From Nitrospira sp. (GTDB lineage: Bacteria > Nitrospirota > Nitrospiria > Nitrospirales > Nitrospiraceae): a stretch of 64,000 nucleotides of DNA. Position 1 is the first letter of the stretch. Each line of letters begins with the position of its first letter. Location of the stretch: the NCBI GenBank assembly GCA_016715825.1, contig JADJXO010000001.1, positions 1,177,001 to 1,241,000 of the forward strand, in the 5' to 3' direction. This document shows positions 8,956 to 17,732 of this stretch, piece after piece. The position numbers and the translations under genes are program-made. Under the pieces are notes generated by a model. The model made no database searches. It was given only the letters and a program-made list of their open reading frames with translations, and was not told the origin of the DNA.

Positions 8956-11289
8956 ATGATAGCACGCACTCGATCACTCCTTTCCCTTTTTCACTGCGGG
9001 CTTCGCTTCGTCCTGCTTGCGACAGTCATACTCGTGCCCGTGGCACCATCAGAATCCCACGACACCTCGACTCCCGCGGGCAGGGCGATGAAAGAGGGGG
9101 GACTCGCGTTTCAACGGGGCGCCTTCGGTGAGGCCTTGTCTCATTGGAAAGAGTCCGCTGATCTCTACAAGGCTGCCGGAAACGTTCCGGCACAGGTCGA
9201 GGCCCTGGTCCTCTCCGCTCAGGCGTCCATGAGCTTGGGACAGTCGAAGCAGGCACTCCAATCACTGGAGTTGGCGCTGGCCCTTGCTCAGAAGAGTGAC
9301 GATCCGCTCCCGGAAGCCACAGTGCTTGGCCATTTGGGACGTACCTACCTGACATTCGGCCGAACGAACGAAGCCTCGGAATACTTGCAGCGAGCATGGG
9401 CCCAGGCCAAAGAACAGAATTCCTCGCCGCTCATGGCGACCACGCAGAACGATCTCGGCGTGTTATTCGCGCTGCAGCAGAAAGACGCTGAAGCATTGAA
9501 TGCGTTTCAAGAAAGCATCACCCACTCCCAGAAAGCCCATCTTCCCCTCCTGGCTGCCACAGCCCGTACGAATTCAGCCCGCTCCTTGTTGAGGCTGAAT
9601 CAGCCGACTGAGAGTCGTCTCGCTCTCGACACAGCACTCGATCAATTGAAGGCCGTGACTCCCCCATCCAGAAATACGTCACTAGGACTGATCGGCATTG
9701 CATTGGCCTACCAGCGACTGGAATCTCACCTCCCCCAGGAGCATGACCCCCTCGCCTTGAGAACGGCCGGCGTGCTCCAAGAAGCCGCTACTATTGCCGA
9801 AGAACAGGGCGATAAACGAACGTTGTCCTATGCGCTCGGGTATCTGGGGCATCTCTATGAAACCGAATACCGTATGGACGAAGCGTTGCTGCTCACCAGG
9901 CGCGCGCTGTTTGTCGCCCAGTCGGTGGATGCACCGGAATCACTCTATCGCTGGCAATGGCAATTGGGGCGACTGTTGGCCGCGACCGGTCAGTTGGATC
10001 AGGCCATCGCCTCCTACCGGCAAGCCGCCTCCACGCTTCAACCGATTCGGGTTGAGATCGCACAGGCCTCTTCAGAAGGTCCCATAGCCGGCCAGGACAG
10101 TATGAAGCCCTTATTCTTTGAGCTCGCCGATCTCCTGCTTCAACGGGCGGCCCTTACCGATGGCGAGCAGGCTGCCCAGGGCTATCTCCTCGCGGCCCGT
10201 GATGCGATCGAAGCGTATAAGACCGCCGAGCTCCGAGACTATTTCAAAGACGACTGTGTCGACGCGGCACGAGCAAAACTGACGACGTTCGACCAACTCT
10301 CGCCGGAGACGGCGGTGATCTATCCCATCATGTTTGCCTCGAGGCTGGAGTTGCTTGTCAGTCTCCCGTCCGGGTTACAGCGCATCCCTGTCGAGGTCAC
10401 CGGGGCTCAGCTGACGCAAGAGATTCGGTCATTCCGCCGGCTGGTGGAAAAGCGAACGACCCGTGAGTACCTCCCGCATGCGCAACAACTCTATGCGTGG
10501 TTGATTCGTCCGTTGGAAACGGAACTTGCGCGCCATCAGATCACAACGTTGGTGTTGGTGCCGGATAGCGCGTTGCGGACGATTCCTTTGGCGGCGCTCC
10601 ATGATGGATCCTCGTTCTTAATCAAGAAATTCGCTCTCGCTGTGACACCCGGTTTAACCCTGACGGATCCCCGTCCCCTCAACCGTTCGTCGTTACGGTT
10701 TCTCACAGCCGGTCTGACCAAGTCCGTGCAAGGCTTCCCCCCTCTCCCCTACGTCGCCGATGAGGTGGCCTCTATCGAGCAACTCTATAAAGGGGATCAA
10801 TTGCTCAACGATGCCTTTCGGACGGCAAAGCTGGAACGAGAATTGCGGGACGGAGGATATAGCGTGTTGCATATCGGCACGCACGGCAAATTTTCGACCG
10901 ATGTCGAGGACTCGTTCCTCCTCACGTTCGATGGGAAATTGACAATGGAGAGACTCGATCACTTGGTCGGCCTGTTTCGGTTTCGGGAGGACCCGCTTGA
11001 ACTGCTGACCTTAAGCGCCTGTCAAACGGGTATCGGCGATGATCGCGCGGCACTCGGTCTTGCCGGTGTGGCCCTGAAAGCCGGTGCGAGAAGCGCTCTA
11101 GCCACGCTCTGGTTCATCAACGATGAGGCATCGGCCACCTTGATCTCAGAATTTTACCGACAGCTACAGAATCCCTCTCTCTCCAAAGCCGTCGCGCTCC
11201 AGTATGCTCAAATGAAACTCTTGGACGACCGGATTTATGAACATCCGGCCTATTGGTCACCGTTTTTGCTCTTGAACAACTGGCTGTGA
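8956..11289 (+). CDS. TPR-CHAT domain protein, secreted
   Basis: ATG 8956 gives a clear signal peptide (RFVLLATVILVPVAPS), so it is preferred to the longer frame from 8851 that overlaps TpsB. Residues ~30-430 are TPR-type helical repeats. The C-terminal ~250 residues are a CHAT (caspase HetF-associated) domain, with the His in SVLHIGTHGKF and the Cys in LTLSACQTG. Both catalytic residues are present. In other bacteria, TPR-CHAT proteins often sit next to haemagglutinin-like exoproteins and DUF928 proteins, as here. A periplasmic or surface protease acting on, or scaffolding, the TPS system is an inference. It lies in an operon with the TpsB and DUF928 genes. Confidence 0.85.
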   Translation: MIARTRSLLSLFHCGLRFVLLATVILVPVAPSESHDTSTPAGRAMKEGGLAFQRGAFGEALSHWKESADLYKAAGNVPAQVEALVLSAQASMSLGQSKQALQSLELALALAQKSDDPLPEATVLGHLGRTYLTFGRTNEASEYLQRAWAQAKEQNSSPLMATTQNDLGVLFALQQKDAEALNAFQESITHSQKAHLPLLAATARTNSARSLLRLNQPTESRLALDTALDQLKAVTPPSRNTSLGLIGIALAYQRLESHLPQEHDPLALRTAGVLQEAATIAEEQGDKRTLSYALGYLGHLYETEYRMDEALLLTRRALFVAQSVDAPESLYRWQWQLGRLLAATGQLDQAIASYRQAASTLQPIRVEIAQASSEGPIAGQDSMKPLFFELADLLLQRAALTDGEQAAQGYLLAARDAIEAYKTAELRDYFKDDCVDAARAKLTTFDQLSPETAVIYPIMFASRLELLVSLPSGLQRIPVEVTGAQLTQEIRSFRRLVEKRTTREYLPHAQQLYAWLIRPLETELARHQITTLVLVPDSALRTIPLAALHDGSSFLIKKFALAVTPGLTLTDPRPLNRSSLRFLTAGLTKSVQGFPPLPYVADEVASIEQLYKGDQLLNDAFRTAKLERELRDGGYSVLHIGTHGKFSTDVEDSFLLTFDGKLTMERLDHLVGLFRFREDPLELLTLSACQTGIGDDRAALGLAGVALKAGARSALATLWFINDEASATLISEFYRQLQNPSLSKAVALQYAQMKLLDDRIYEHPAYWSPFLLLNNWL

Positions 11290-11301
11290 AAGGAGCGCAC
11301 C

Positions 11302-12045
11302 GTGAACTCTCTTGCTGTGATAGGGATGGGCGTAGTGATGACCGTAGCGGGAGGCTATCCCTTCGCCTCTGCGGAACAACCATCGGCAGCAACGACCGTT
11401 CTGCAGAACGATCTTCAACTGCCTGTGTACACGCCGCCGAAGAAGCTGACGCCCCGGGCGCGAGTGGGCGGCACATTGCGCGGCTCAGACGGGCATGAAC
11501 CGGAGCTCGTGGCGTTGGTTCCAGACCATGTCGGACTGACCGTGAAGCAAACACCGACACTGAACTGGTACCTCTCAAAACAGACGACATATCCGCTGCG
11601 GTTTACGCTCAATGACACCCAGAAGATTGCTCCACTGTATGAAGGAGCCATTCCCGTTCCGACGAAGGCCGGAGTCCAGTCTATTGATCTCAAATCGTTG
11701 GGACTGATACTCGAACCTAACGTGCAATACCGCTGGTTCGTCTCGGCCAGCCCCAATCCTGACTCTCCCTCCAGGGATATCGTGGCTGGCGGAATGATCG
11801 AGCGATGCGAATTCAACGAGTGCCTCACGGTGACGTCTGTGAACCTCACGTGTGACCGGGAAAGCGTTCGGACGAATGCCCTGATCGGGTTCTGGTACGA
11901 TGCGATGGGGTGTGTCTGTTCGCTGATTGAGAAAGAGTCAACTGATCCGTCGCTTCGCAGGCTGCGAGCCGCGCTCCTGCGACAAGTCGGCCTCAACGGT
12001 GTGGCAGACTGGGATCTACGATCCCTTCAAAACAACGAGCAATAG
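11302..12045 (+). CDS. DUF928 domain protein, exported
   Basis: GTG 11302 follows an AAAGGAG site and starts 12 bp after the CHAT gene. The product has 247 residues with a signal peptide. The DUF928 pattern is recognisable: PRARVGGTLRG, then LVPDHVGLTVKQTPTLNWYLS and a YRWFVSAS segment. The function of DUF928 is unknown. It is typically found beside CHAT and haemagglutinin-type genes, which matches this operon. Two C-terminal Cys lie in MGCVCSL. Confidence 0.8.
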   Translation: MNSLAVIGMGVVMTVAGGYPFASAEQPSAATTVLQNDLQLPVYTPPKKLTPRARVGGTLRGSDGHEPELVALVPDHVGLTVKQTPTLNWYLSKQTTYPLRFTLNDTQKIAPLYEGAIPVPTKAGVQSIDLKSLGLILEPNVQYRWFVSASPNPDSPSRDIVAGGMIERCEFNECLTVTSVNLTCDRESVRTNALIGFWYDAMGCVCSLIEKESTDPSLRRLRAALLRQVGLNGVADWDLRSLQNNEQ

Positions 12046-12089
12046 TTGGCCGGAGCTTCTTGACCAGCTCGTATTTGACCAGACCAGAT

Positions 12090-12126
12090 GTATCTATTTT
12101 GATTCAGTTCGAATCAGTTTTGATTC
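12090..12126. promoter_or_regulatory. Tandem 16-bp motif pair (site B) upstream of TonB receptor
   Basis: GTATC-TATTTT-GATTC (12090-12105) and GAATC-AGTTTT-GATTC (12111-12126) have 21-bp periodicity, as in site A. The pair centre is about 150 bp upstream of the start point predicted from the sigma-54-type promoter at 12231, an enhancer-like distance. Confidence 0.6.
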
Positions 12127-12230
12127 ACCTCTTTCCCGAGCCTTTCACCGCAGCAGGATCACGTGTCAAGATTCACTGTGTCTTGAATGCATACCGCTCC
12201 CGCTGCAGCCATCATGAACCAAATCGTTCA

Positions 12231-12246
12231 CGGCATGTGTCTTGCC
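12231..12246 (+). promoter_or_regulatory. Sigma-54-type promoter for TonB receptor
   Basis: CGGCAT-GTGTC-TTGCC keeps the invariant GG and GC with ten bases between them, plus the CA and TT of the consensus. The predicted start is near 12257, only nine bases before ATG 12266, so the leader would be very short. This makes either the exact promoter or the exact start codon uncertain. Confidence 0.45.
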
Positions 12247-12265
12247 ACATCGACACAGTACACAG

Positions 12266-14308
12266 ATGGTACGCGCTTGGGAAACCTTCTCATTTACTTG
12301 CCGTTCACTTGTCGCCACTGTCGTGTGGTTCGTGTTCCTCGTTGCTGCTCAAGCAGAAGACAAGACAAGTACATTGAGCACGCCGCTCGACTATGGCGTC
12401 CCTGACGAACTTCAGCTACTCAAAGAGGAAGAAACGGTGAGCATCGCCTCCCGCTATGAACAGCCCATTTCGCAGGCCCCGTCGAATGTCTATGTGATCA
12501 CCGATGAAGATATCCGCCATTCTGGTGCCACAGACATTCCGACGATTCTCCGTCGTGTGCCAGGCATCGAGGTCATGCAGGTGACGGGAACGGATTTCAA
12601 CGTCAGTGTTCGAGGAGATAATCAGCTCAACGCCAATAAACTGCTCGTCATGGTCGATGGGCGCTCGATTTACGTCGACATGCAGGGGGGACTGTCATGG
12701 AAGAATATTCCGGTCACTTTACCTGAAATTAAACGTATTGAGGTACTGAAGGGGCCTGCCTCGGTGATCTACGGCTTTAATGCCTTCGACGGTGTCGTCA
12801 ACATTATCACCAAGTCCCCCAGTGAGATCAAAGGAACGATGATCCAATTGGGCGGAGGCGAGCTCGGCACGATTTCGAGTGCCGCTGTTCACGCCGGTAC
12901 CTACGGCAAATTGGGGTATCGGCTTTCATTCGGGCATGACCAGAATTCTCAATGGCGTAATCGAGACACCTCGGCATTTCACAACAATAAAGTGCATATG
13001 CTGACAGAGTATGCGGTAACGACCGATTCACGAATACGGCTTTCGGGAGGATGGGCTGATGCACACCGCTATGACGGCCCGGTGTTCAACTTACAAACGC
13101 CATCAACTCCCCTCACACAAAGCCACGCAGACATCAGTTACGAACGCCCCAACTTGTATATTCGTGGCTGGTGGACCCAAAACGACCTCCATGCCGACTT
13201 GATCATGCACCCCTTTCTGAACAATCTTCTTCAAGAACTCAATCAATTCGGTGAACCACGTCTTGCTTTCCTAACCAATACGTATAATGTTGAGACTCAA
13301 CATAGTTTGGACCTCTGGACACATAACCGTCTGACGTATGGGGTCAACTATCGGCTCAACACGGTGTCAGGGAACGGTGTAGCCAGTAGTGGCGAGGAAA
13401 CCCGATTCGGATTATATCTACAAGACGAATGGAGATTCATACACCGCCTCAGCGCGACTGCCGGCGTCCGCTACGACCTAAACTCATTCATCAACCCAAC
13501 GATCAGTCCTCGGTTTTCACTGCTCTATACCGTTGCTCCTGATCACACACTTCGTGCCACGGTATCCGTCGCGTATCGACCGCCGACACTGTTTGAGCGT
13601 GAGAGCATCGCACAGTTTGTCACAACTCTTCCTCCACCGTTCCCTTCACCCCCACCATCTTCCCTCGTGGGATCACAAACGCTGAAGCCGGAACAGATTG
13701 TCTCATACGATCTCGGTTATCAGGGCTGGTGGTTCAAACACCGACTCCGTGTGCGAGGCGATCTCTTCTTCAACCATATTTCCGATCTGATCAACTTCAC
13801 TACCATTGGAACGACACGCACATTTTCCAATGGAGGCGTGGCCGACATGTACGGCGGTGAAATTGGGGCAGAATTCCTAGCAACCCAGTGGCTCAGTGGA
13901 TTTGTGAATGCCTCCTACCAGCGGATTGGGCAAACATTCGTCGGAGTCGGCCGCCGAGGTGGTCCTGCATGGAAGGTTAACGCCGGGTTGCGAGGCGAAT
14001 GGGATAGCGGCCTAAGTGGCGAGGCGACCGTTCATTACAGTAGCGCTGCCACCTATCCAGTCATCGATACCTTCCTAACCTTGGCTCCCTTCGGTGCGAC
14101 CGTGCCGAATTCCCGCGTGGACGGCTACACCTTGCTCAACCTTCGTGGTGCCTATACGTTTTGGAAGCAGAAAGCAGCCGGAGGCTACCTGCGAGACGCC
14201 GAAGTGGCCGTTTCCGCTGTTAACTCATTGAACGACAAACACCGAGAACATCCCCTGGGCGATCTAATCGGCAGCCGTGTCATGGGTTGGCTCACGGTGC
14301 GGTACTAG
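12266..14308 (+). CDS. TonB-dependent outer-membrane receptor
   Basis: The 680-residue product starts at ATG 12266, which gives a signal peptide ending near AAQAED. A TTG at 12242 is less likely. The plug domain follows (residues ~45-155: NVYVITDEDIRHSGA, TDFNVSVRGD, EIKRIEVLKGP, FDGVVNIITKSP). A 22-strand type barrel runs to the last aromatic residue (GWLTVRY). Such receptors import scarce ligands using the TonB proton-motive system; the ligand cannot be read from sequence. It heads a receptor/binding protein/kinase/regulator cassette and has a decayed paralogue at 29288-31399. Site B and a sigma-54-type promoter lie upstream. Confidence 0.9.
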   Translation: MVRAWETFSFTCRSLVATVVWFVFLVAAQAEDKTSTLSTPLDYGVPDELQLLKEEETVSIASRYEQPISQAPSNVYVITDEDIRHSGATDIPTILRRVPGIEVMQVTGTDFNVSVRGDNQLNANKLLVMVDGRSIYVDMQGGLSWKNIPVTLPEIKRIEVLKGPASVIYGFNAFDGVVNIITKSPSEIKGTMIQLGGGELGTISSAAVHAGTYGKLGYRLSFGHDQNSQWRNRDTSAFHNNKVHMLTEYAVTTDSRIRLSGGWADAHRYDGPVFNLQTPSTPLTQSHADISYERPNLYIRGWWTQNDLHADLIMHPFLNNLLQELNQFGEPRLAFLTNTYNVETQHSLDLWTHNRLTYGVNYRLNTVSGNGVASSGEETRFGLYLQDEWRFIHRLSATAGVRYDLNSFINPTISPRFSLLYTVAPDHTLRATVSVAYRPPTLFERESIAQFVTTLPPPFPSPPPSSLVGSQTLKPEQIVSYDLGYQGWWFKHRLRVRGDLFFNHISDLINFTTIGTTRTFSNGGVADMYGGEIGAEFLATQWLSGFVNASYQRIGQTFVGVGRRGGPAWKVNAGLRGEWDSGLSGEATVHYSSAATYPVIDTFLTLAPFGATVPNSRVDGYTLLNLRGAYTFWKQKAAGGYLRDAEVAVSAVNSLNDKHREHPLGDLIGSRVMGWLTVRY

Positions 14309-14403
14309 CCAGAATGGGGAAGCGTCATCCTGTTGGTACGCGGTAAGATATCTCCACCTCGTTTTTTGCGGAAGAGACTCAGTGCGCTCTTGAATCGACG
14401 ATC

Positions 14404-15372
14404 ATGATCGCTTACACCATCAGAATCCAAGAGAGGGCCGTCGCAAGATCTCGCTCTGCCTGGTTAATAGCGCTTGTACTGATCCCTTGTTTCTACCTCT
14501 ATGCTGAGCCGGCTCTCGCTACCGGGCCGGAGATCGCGATCCTCAAATCATCTGACCTCAAAGCCTACAATGATGCCGTGGAGGGATTCAAAGCAACTGC
14601 TCCAGGGAATGCCACGTATGTTGAATATGATCTGCGAGGTGATTTCGATCAGGGGAAGCGACTGGCGAGGACCATTCGTGCGACAGACTCTACCCTGGTG
14701 GTCGCGGTCGGTCTGAAGGCGGCACTGACGGCTAAGCTCGAGATCGTGGATATCCCGATTCTCTACATGATGATTCTTGCCCCCGCCAAATATCATCTCA
14801 CTGCGGCCAATATGGCCGGCGTACTCATTGAAGTTCCGACGGACCGGCAACTAAAGCTGATCCGTACGTTTCTCCCGACTCTGCGCAAGATCGGCGTGCT
14901 GTATAATCCCGAGAAGACGGCTGCCAAGTTGAAGGAAGCAGAATCACACGCTGCCGGCCATGAGTTCCAGCTGAGGGGTTTTCCGGTCGCAAAAGAAAAG
15001 GAGGTTCCTCAACAACTCAGGACGCTACTGTCTCATTCGGAAGCATTATGGTTGATCCCGGACTCAACCGTACTGACCGATGAGTCGATCCGTTTTATCC
15101 TGGAATCCGCTGTGGCGAAGCAAATTCCCGTCATTGGGTTTTCACCCGAGTTTACACGTCTCGGGGCGTTGCTCAGCTTGTCCATTGATTATGGCGAGGT
15201 CGGGCGCGAGGCTGGGCTCCTCGCGAAACGTATCTTAAACGGGGAACAACAACTCCCGCTCAAGCCCGTTTCAGTCCAACGGATTCGGATCACCGTGAAT
15301 CAGAAGACAGCGCGCTATTTGGACATCACGATTCCCAAGGAACTCGATAGCCTGATCGACGAAACCTATTGA
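14404..15372 (+). CDS. Solitary ABC-type periplasmic substrate-binding protein (PF04392-like)
   Basis: The product has 322 residues with a signal peptide ending near ALATGPE. The body has the two-lobed layout of the ABC_sub_bind family: EIAILKSSDLKAYNDAVEGF, then VAVGLKAALTAK, then RKIGVLYNPEKT, then an ALWLIPDSTVLT strand and a VIGFSPEF segment. No ABC permease or ATPase gene is nearby, and its stop overlaps the start of the kinase gene. It is therefore more likely a ligand sensor for the kinase than a transporter subunit (inference). A paralogue with the same neighbours lies at 31558-32520. Confidence 0.85.
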   Translation: MIAYTIRIQERAVARSRSAWLIALVLIPCFYLYAEPALATGPEIAILKSSDLKAYNDAVEGFKATAPGNATYVEYDLRGDFDQGKRLARTIRATDSTLVVAVGLKAALTAKLEIVDIPILYMMILAPAKYHLTAANMAGVLIEVPTDRQLKLIRTFLPTLRKIGVLYNPEKTAAKLKEAESHAAGHEFQLRGFPVAKEKEVPQQLRTLLSHSEALWLIPDSTVLTDESIRFILESAVAKQIPVIGFSPEFTRLGALLSLSIDYGEVGREAGLLAKRILNGEQQLPLKPVSVQRIRITVNQKTARYLDITIPKELDSLIDETY

Positions 15373-17717
15373 GCCGATCGATGGACGCGGAACGCATGAA
15401 TCAGGATCTCCGATCGCAACCCACCACGGGATTCTTCGGCCTTAGGTTCAAGTTTGTCTTGCTGTTCAGCATGATTCTGATCGTGACCTGCTCGTCATTA
15501 AGCTGGTATTTCATTGAAACAAGACGCAGCGTCATGATGGATAATCTCCAGGAACTTGGAACAATCCTCCTGACCAATACCGTACGAAATGATCATTTTC
15601 GAATTGGTGGAATCGTTTTGGAAGATCGGGAAACGCTCGAGCAGTTCATGAACAGCCTGATGGCGATCGACCGGGTCGTCTATGTCATGATCACGACGTC
15701 TGACGGGCGTGTCCTGGATCAACAGAGCAAGCGAACAAATAGATTGCGCGCAGGTTCACCAGACACATCGCCACAACCGCTCTACCCAGACGATAGCCTG
15801 CTTGAGTCCTTAGGCAAGACGCCCTTGACCGCTCCGCTCATCACTCAATTGGTACTCGCGTCTAACCAGACGTTGATCCCACAAGACGAATCCTCAGATT
15901 GGCTCCTTCCATTCTTGGTCCGGCAGGAAACTTTGTACGACTTTGCGATGCCGGTCCTCAAAGATTCGGCTCGTTCGTCTCACCTCTCGGAGGAGCTCGA
16001 CGAGAAGAGAGGCACGTCATTCCCAACAGCACACCCACCAGTGGTCGGCGTAGTCCGTATCGGTATGACCGATGCTCAGGCCAAAGCAACACTGCTGATC
16101 ATTATCCGCAATGTTGCGTTGTTGACGTTGTTCATCATCGCCGCCGGGATCCTCAGTGCGCATCTGCTGACATCACGCATTACGATCCCACTGCGCAATC
16201 TGGCCGGTGCCGCCAAGCAACTCGCAGATGGACAGGACGCACCGGTTCCGTTTGCTGTCTCGACGAAGGATGAAGTCGGCCAGCTCACGCACGCCTTCAA
16301 TGTGATGACACAATCTTTGCATGAGCGGAACCAGGCGATCACGTTGAACCTCGAAACAATCAAACGGCAAGTCACGCAACTAACCACGGCGCACAAAGTC
16401 AGCACTGCAATCGCGAGTGCTAACATGCTCAATCTTGACCAGCTCCTGAAGGCAGTGCTCCCATTGCTCTCGGACAATCTTGCTTTTTCTAAAATGGCAG
16501 TTCTCCTCTATCACCCAGAGAAGAAAGCCTGTTCCATCGCGCAAGTTATGGGAGCAGGTCCAGAAATTGACGAGGCCGCACGCCTGCTTGAAATACCGAT
16601 TAATGAAGGTAGCATCACTGCCGATCTACTCTTCCATCGTAAACCATTCCTGATACAAGACATAGAAGCAGACGCTCATCGCTTCTATCCACCTATCTTT
16701 CATTTATTACAACGCTCGGGCACACGTTCAATCGTTGTCGTCCCACTCCTAAGCCAAGCTAAAATTCTTGGTTTTCTTGCCGGAGGCCGAGATACGCATC
16801 CATGCAGCGAAGATGACCTCGACATCCTTTTGACGATCGCCGGTCACGTCGCGGCGGCCATCGATAATGCCAAGGCCTACTCCGAACTCGCGGAACTCAC
16901 TCAGCACCTGGAAGAGCGCATTGAGCAACGTACCGAAGAACTATCCTACGCCAATGCCCAACTCCAAGAACATGATCGGCGTCGGTCGACCTTCCTCTCA
17001 GTCGTGTCCCATGAGTTGCGAACCCCGATGACGGCCATTCGAAGCTTTGCAGAAAACATGCTCGATGGCGTCACCGGTCCGTTGACCGAACTGCAACATA
17101 CTTACCTCACTCGCATTCAACATAATGTCGCTCGACTGGGCAGAATCATCGCACAATTGCTCGATTGGTCACGCTTGGATACTCAGCGAGTCGAACTTCA
17201 CCTTGAAGAGGTTTGCGTTCATCAGATAGCGATGATCGTCACAGACAGCTTGCGGATGGTGGCATCAGAAAAGACTGTCTCACTTGAGATCCCGACGGTT
17301 CAATCCCTTCCATCTGTACAGGGCGATCGCGATAAACTTGAACAAATTTTCTGGAATCTCATTGGTAATGCGATCAAATTTACGCCTCCCGGCGGCCAGG
17401 TTGCCGTGGAGTTCGGCCTGTCGCCTCCAGGCTTTGTGCAGACGTGTATCTCCGATAGCGGCTGTGGGATCGACCCTGCTCACGTACCCCATATTTTCGA
17501 TGAATTTTCTCGAGTGCCGTCCGCCATGCCGGCATCACAAGGCGCTCAACTAGGCCTCTGCATTACCAAGACGCTGGTCGCCATGCACCATGGCCAGATA
17601 TGGGTGGAGAGCCAGCCACAGGCCGGTTCACGGTTTTACTTTACCCTTCCCGTTTCTACATCCCCTGATGAACTGCCTCCTAAGGCCGCGGAAGAAGCGG
17701 AACAACATCTCTCTTGA
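15369..17717 (+). CDS. Membrane sensor histidine kinase (HAMP-GAF-HisKA-HATPase)
   Basis: The gene starts at TTG 15369 overlapping the previous stop, or at ATG 15381. TM helices lie near residues 27-48 and 238-262 and flank a periplasmic sensor region of about 190 residues. Then come HAMP (~260-315), GAF (~345-500), a coiled linker, HisKA with the phospho-acceptor His at about 548 (VVSHELRTPM), and HATPase with the N box (NLIGNAIKF) and G1 (DSGCGID). The G2 box reads GAQLGLCI rather than the usual GTGLGLAI. It overlaps the binding-protein gene and precedes the regulator gene, so it should phosphorylate that regulator. Confidence 0.9.
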   Translation: MSRSMDAERMNQDLRSQPTTGFFGLRFKFVLLFSMILIVTCSSLSWYFIETRRSVMMDNLQELGTILLTNTVRNDHFRIGGIVLEDRETLEQFMNSLMAIDRVVYVMITTSDGRVLDQQSKRTNRLRAGSPDTSPQPLYPDDSLLESLGKTPLTAPLITQLVLASNQTLIPQDESSDWLLPFLVRQETLYDFAMPVLKDSARSSHLSEELDEKRGTSFPTAHPPVVGVVRIGMTDAQAKATLLIIIRNVALLTLFIIAAGILSAHLLTSRITIPLRNLAGAAKQLADGQDAPVPFAVSTKDEVGQLTHAFNVMTQSLHERNQAITLNLETIKRQVTQLTTAHKVSTAIASANMLNLDQLLKAVLPLLSDNLAFSKMAVLLYHPEKKACSIAQVMGAGPEIDEAARLLEIPINEGSITADLLFHRKPFLIQDIEADAHRFYPPIFHLLQRSGTRSIVVVPLLSQAKILGFLAGGRDTHPCSEDDLDILLTIAGHVAAAIDNAKAYSELAELTQHLEERIEQRTEELSYANAQLQEHDRRRSTFLSVVSHELRTPMTAIRSFAENMLDGVTGPLTELQHTYLTRIQHNVARLGRIIAQLLDWSRLDTQRVELHLEEVCVHQIAMIVTDSLRMVASEKTVSLEIPTVQSLPSVQGDRDKLEQIFWNLIGNAIKFTPPGGQVAVEFGLSPPGFVQTCISDSGCGIDPAHVPHIFDEFSRVPSAMPASQGAQLGLCITKTLVAMHHGQIWVESQPQAGSRFYFTLPVSTSPDELPPKAAEEAEQHLS

Positions 17718-17732
17718 AAGGATGAGGACCTT

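Noticed and set aside
8851..8956. Longer N-terminus for the TPR-CHAT protein
   Set aside because: It overlaps TpsB by about 90 bp and hides the signal peptide that begins at ATG 8956.
14404..15372. Complete ABC importer around the binding protein
   Set aside because: No permease or ATPase gene lies within either cassette or near it in the window.
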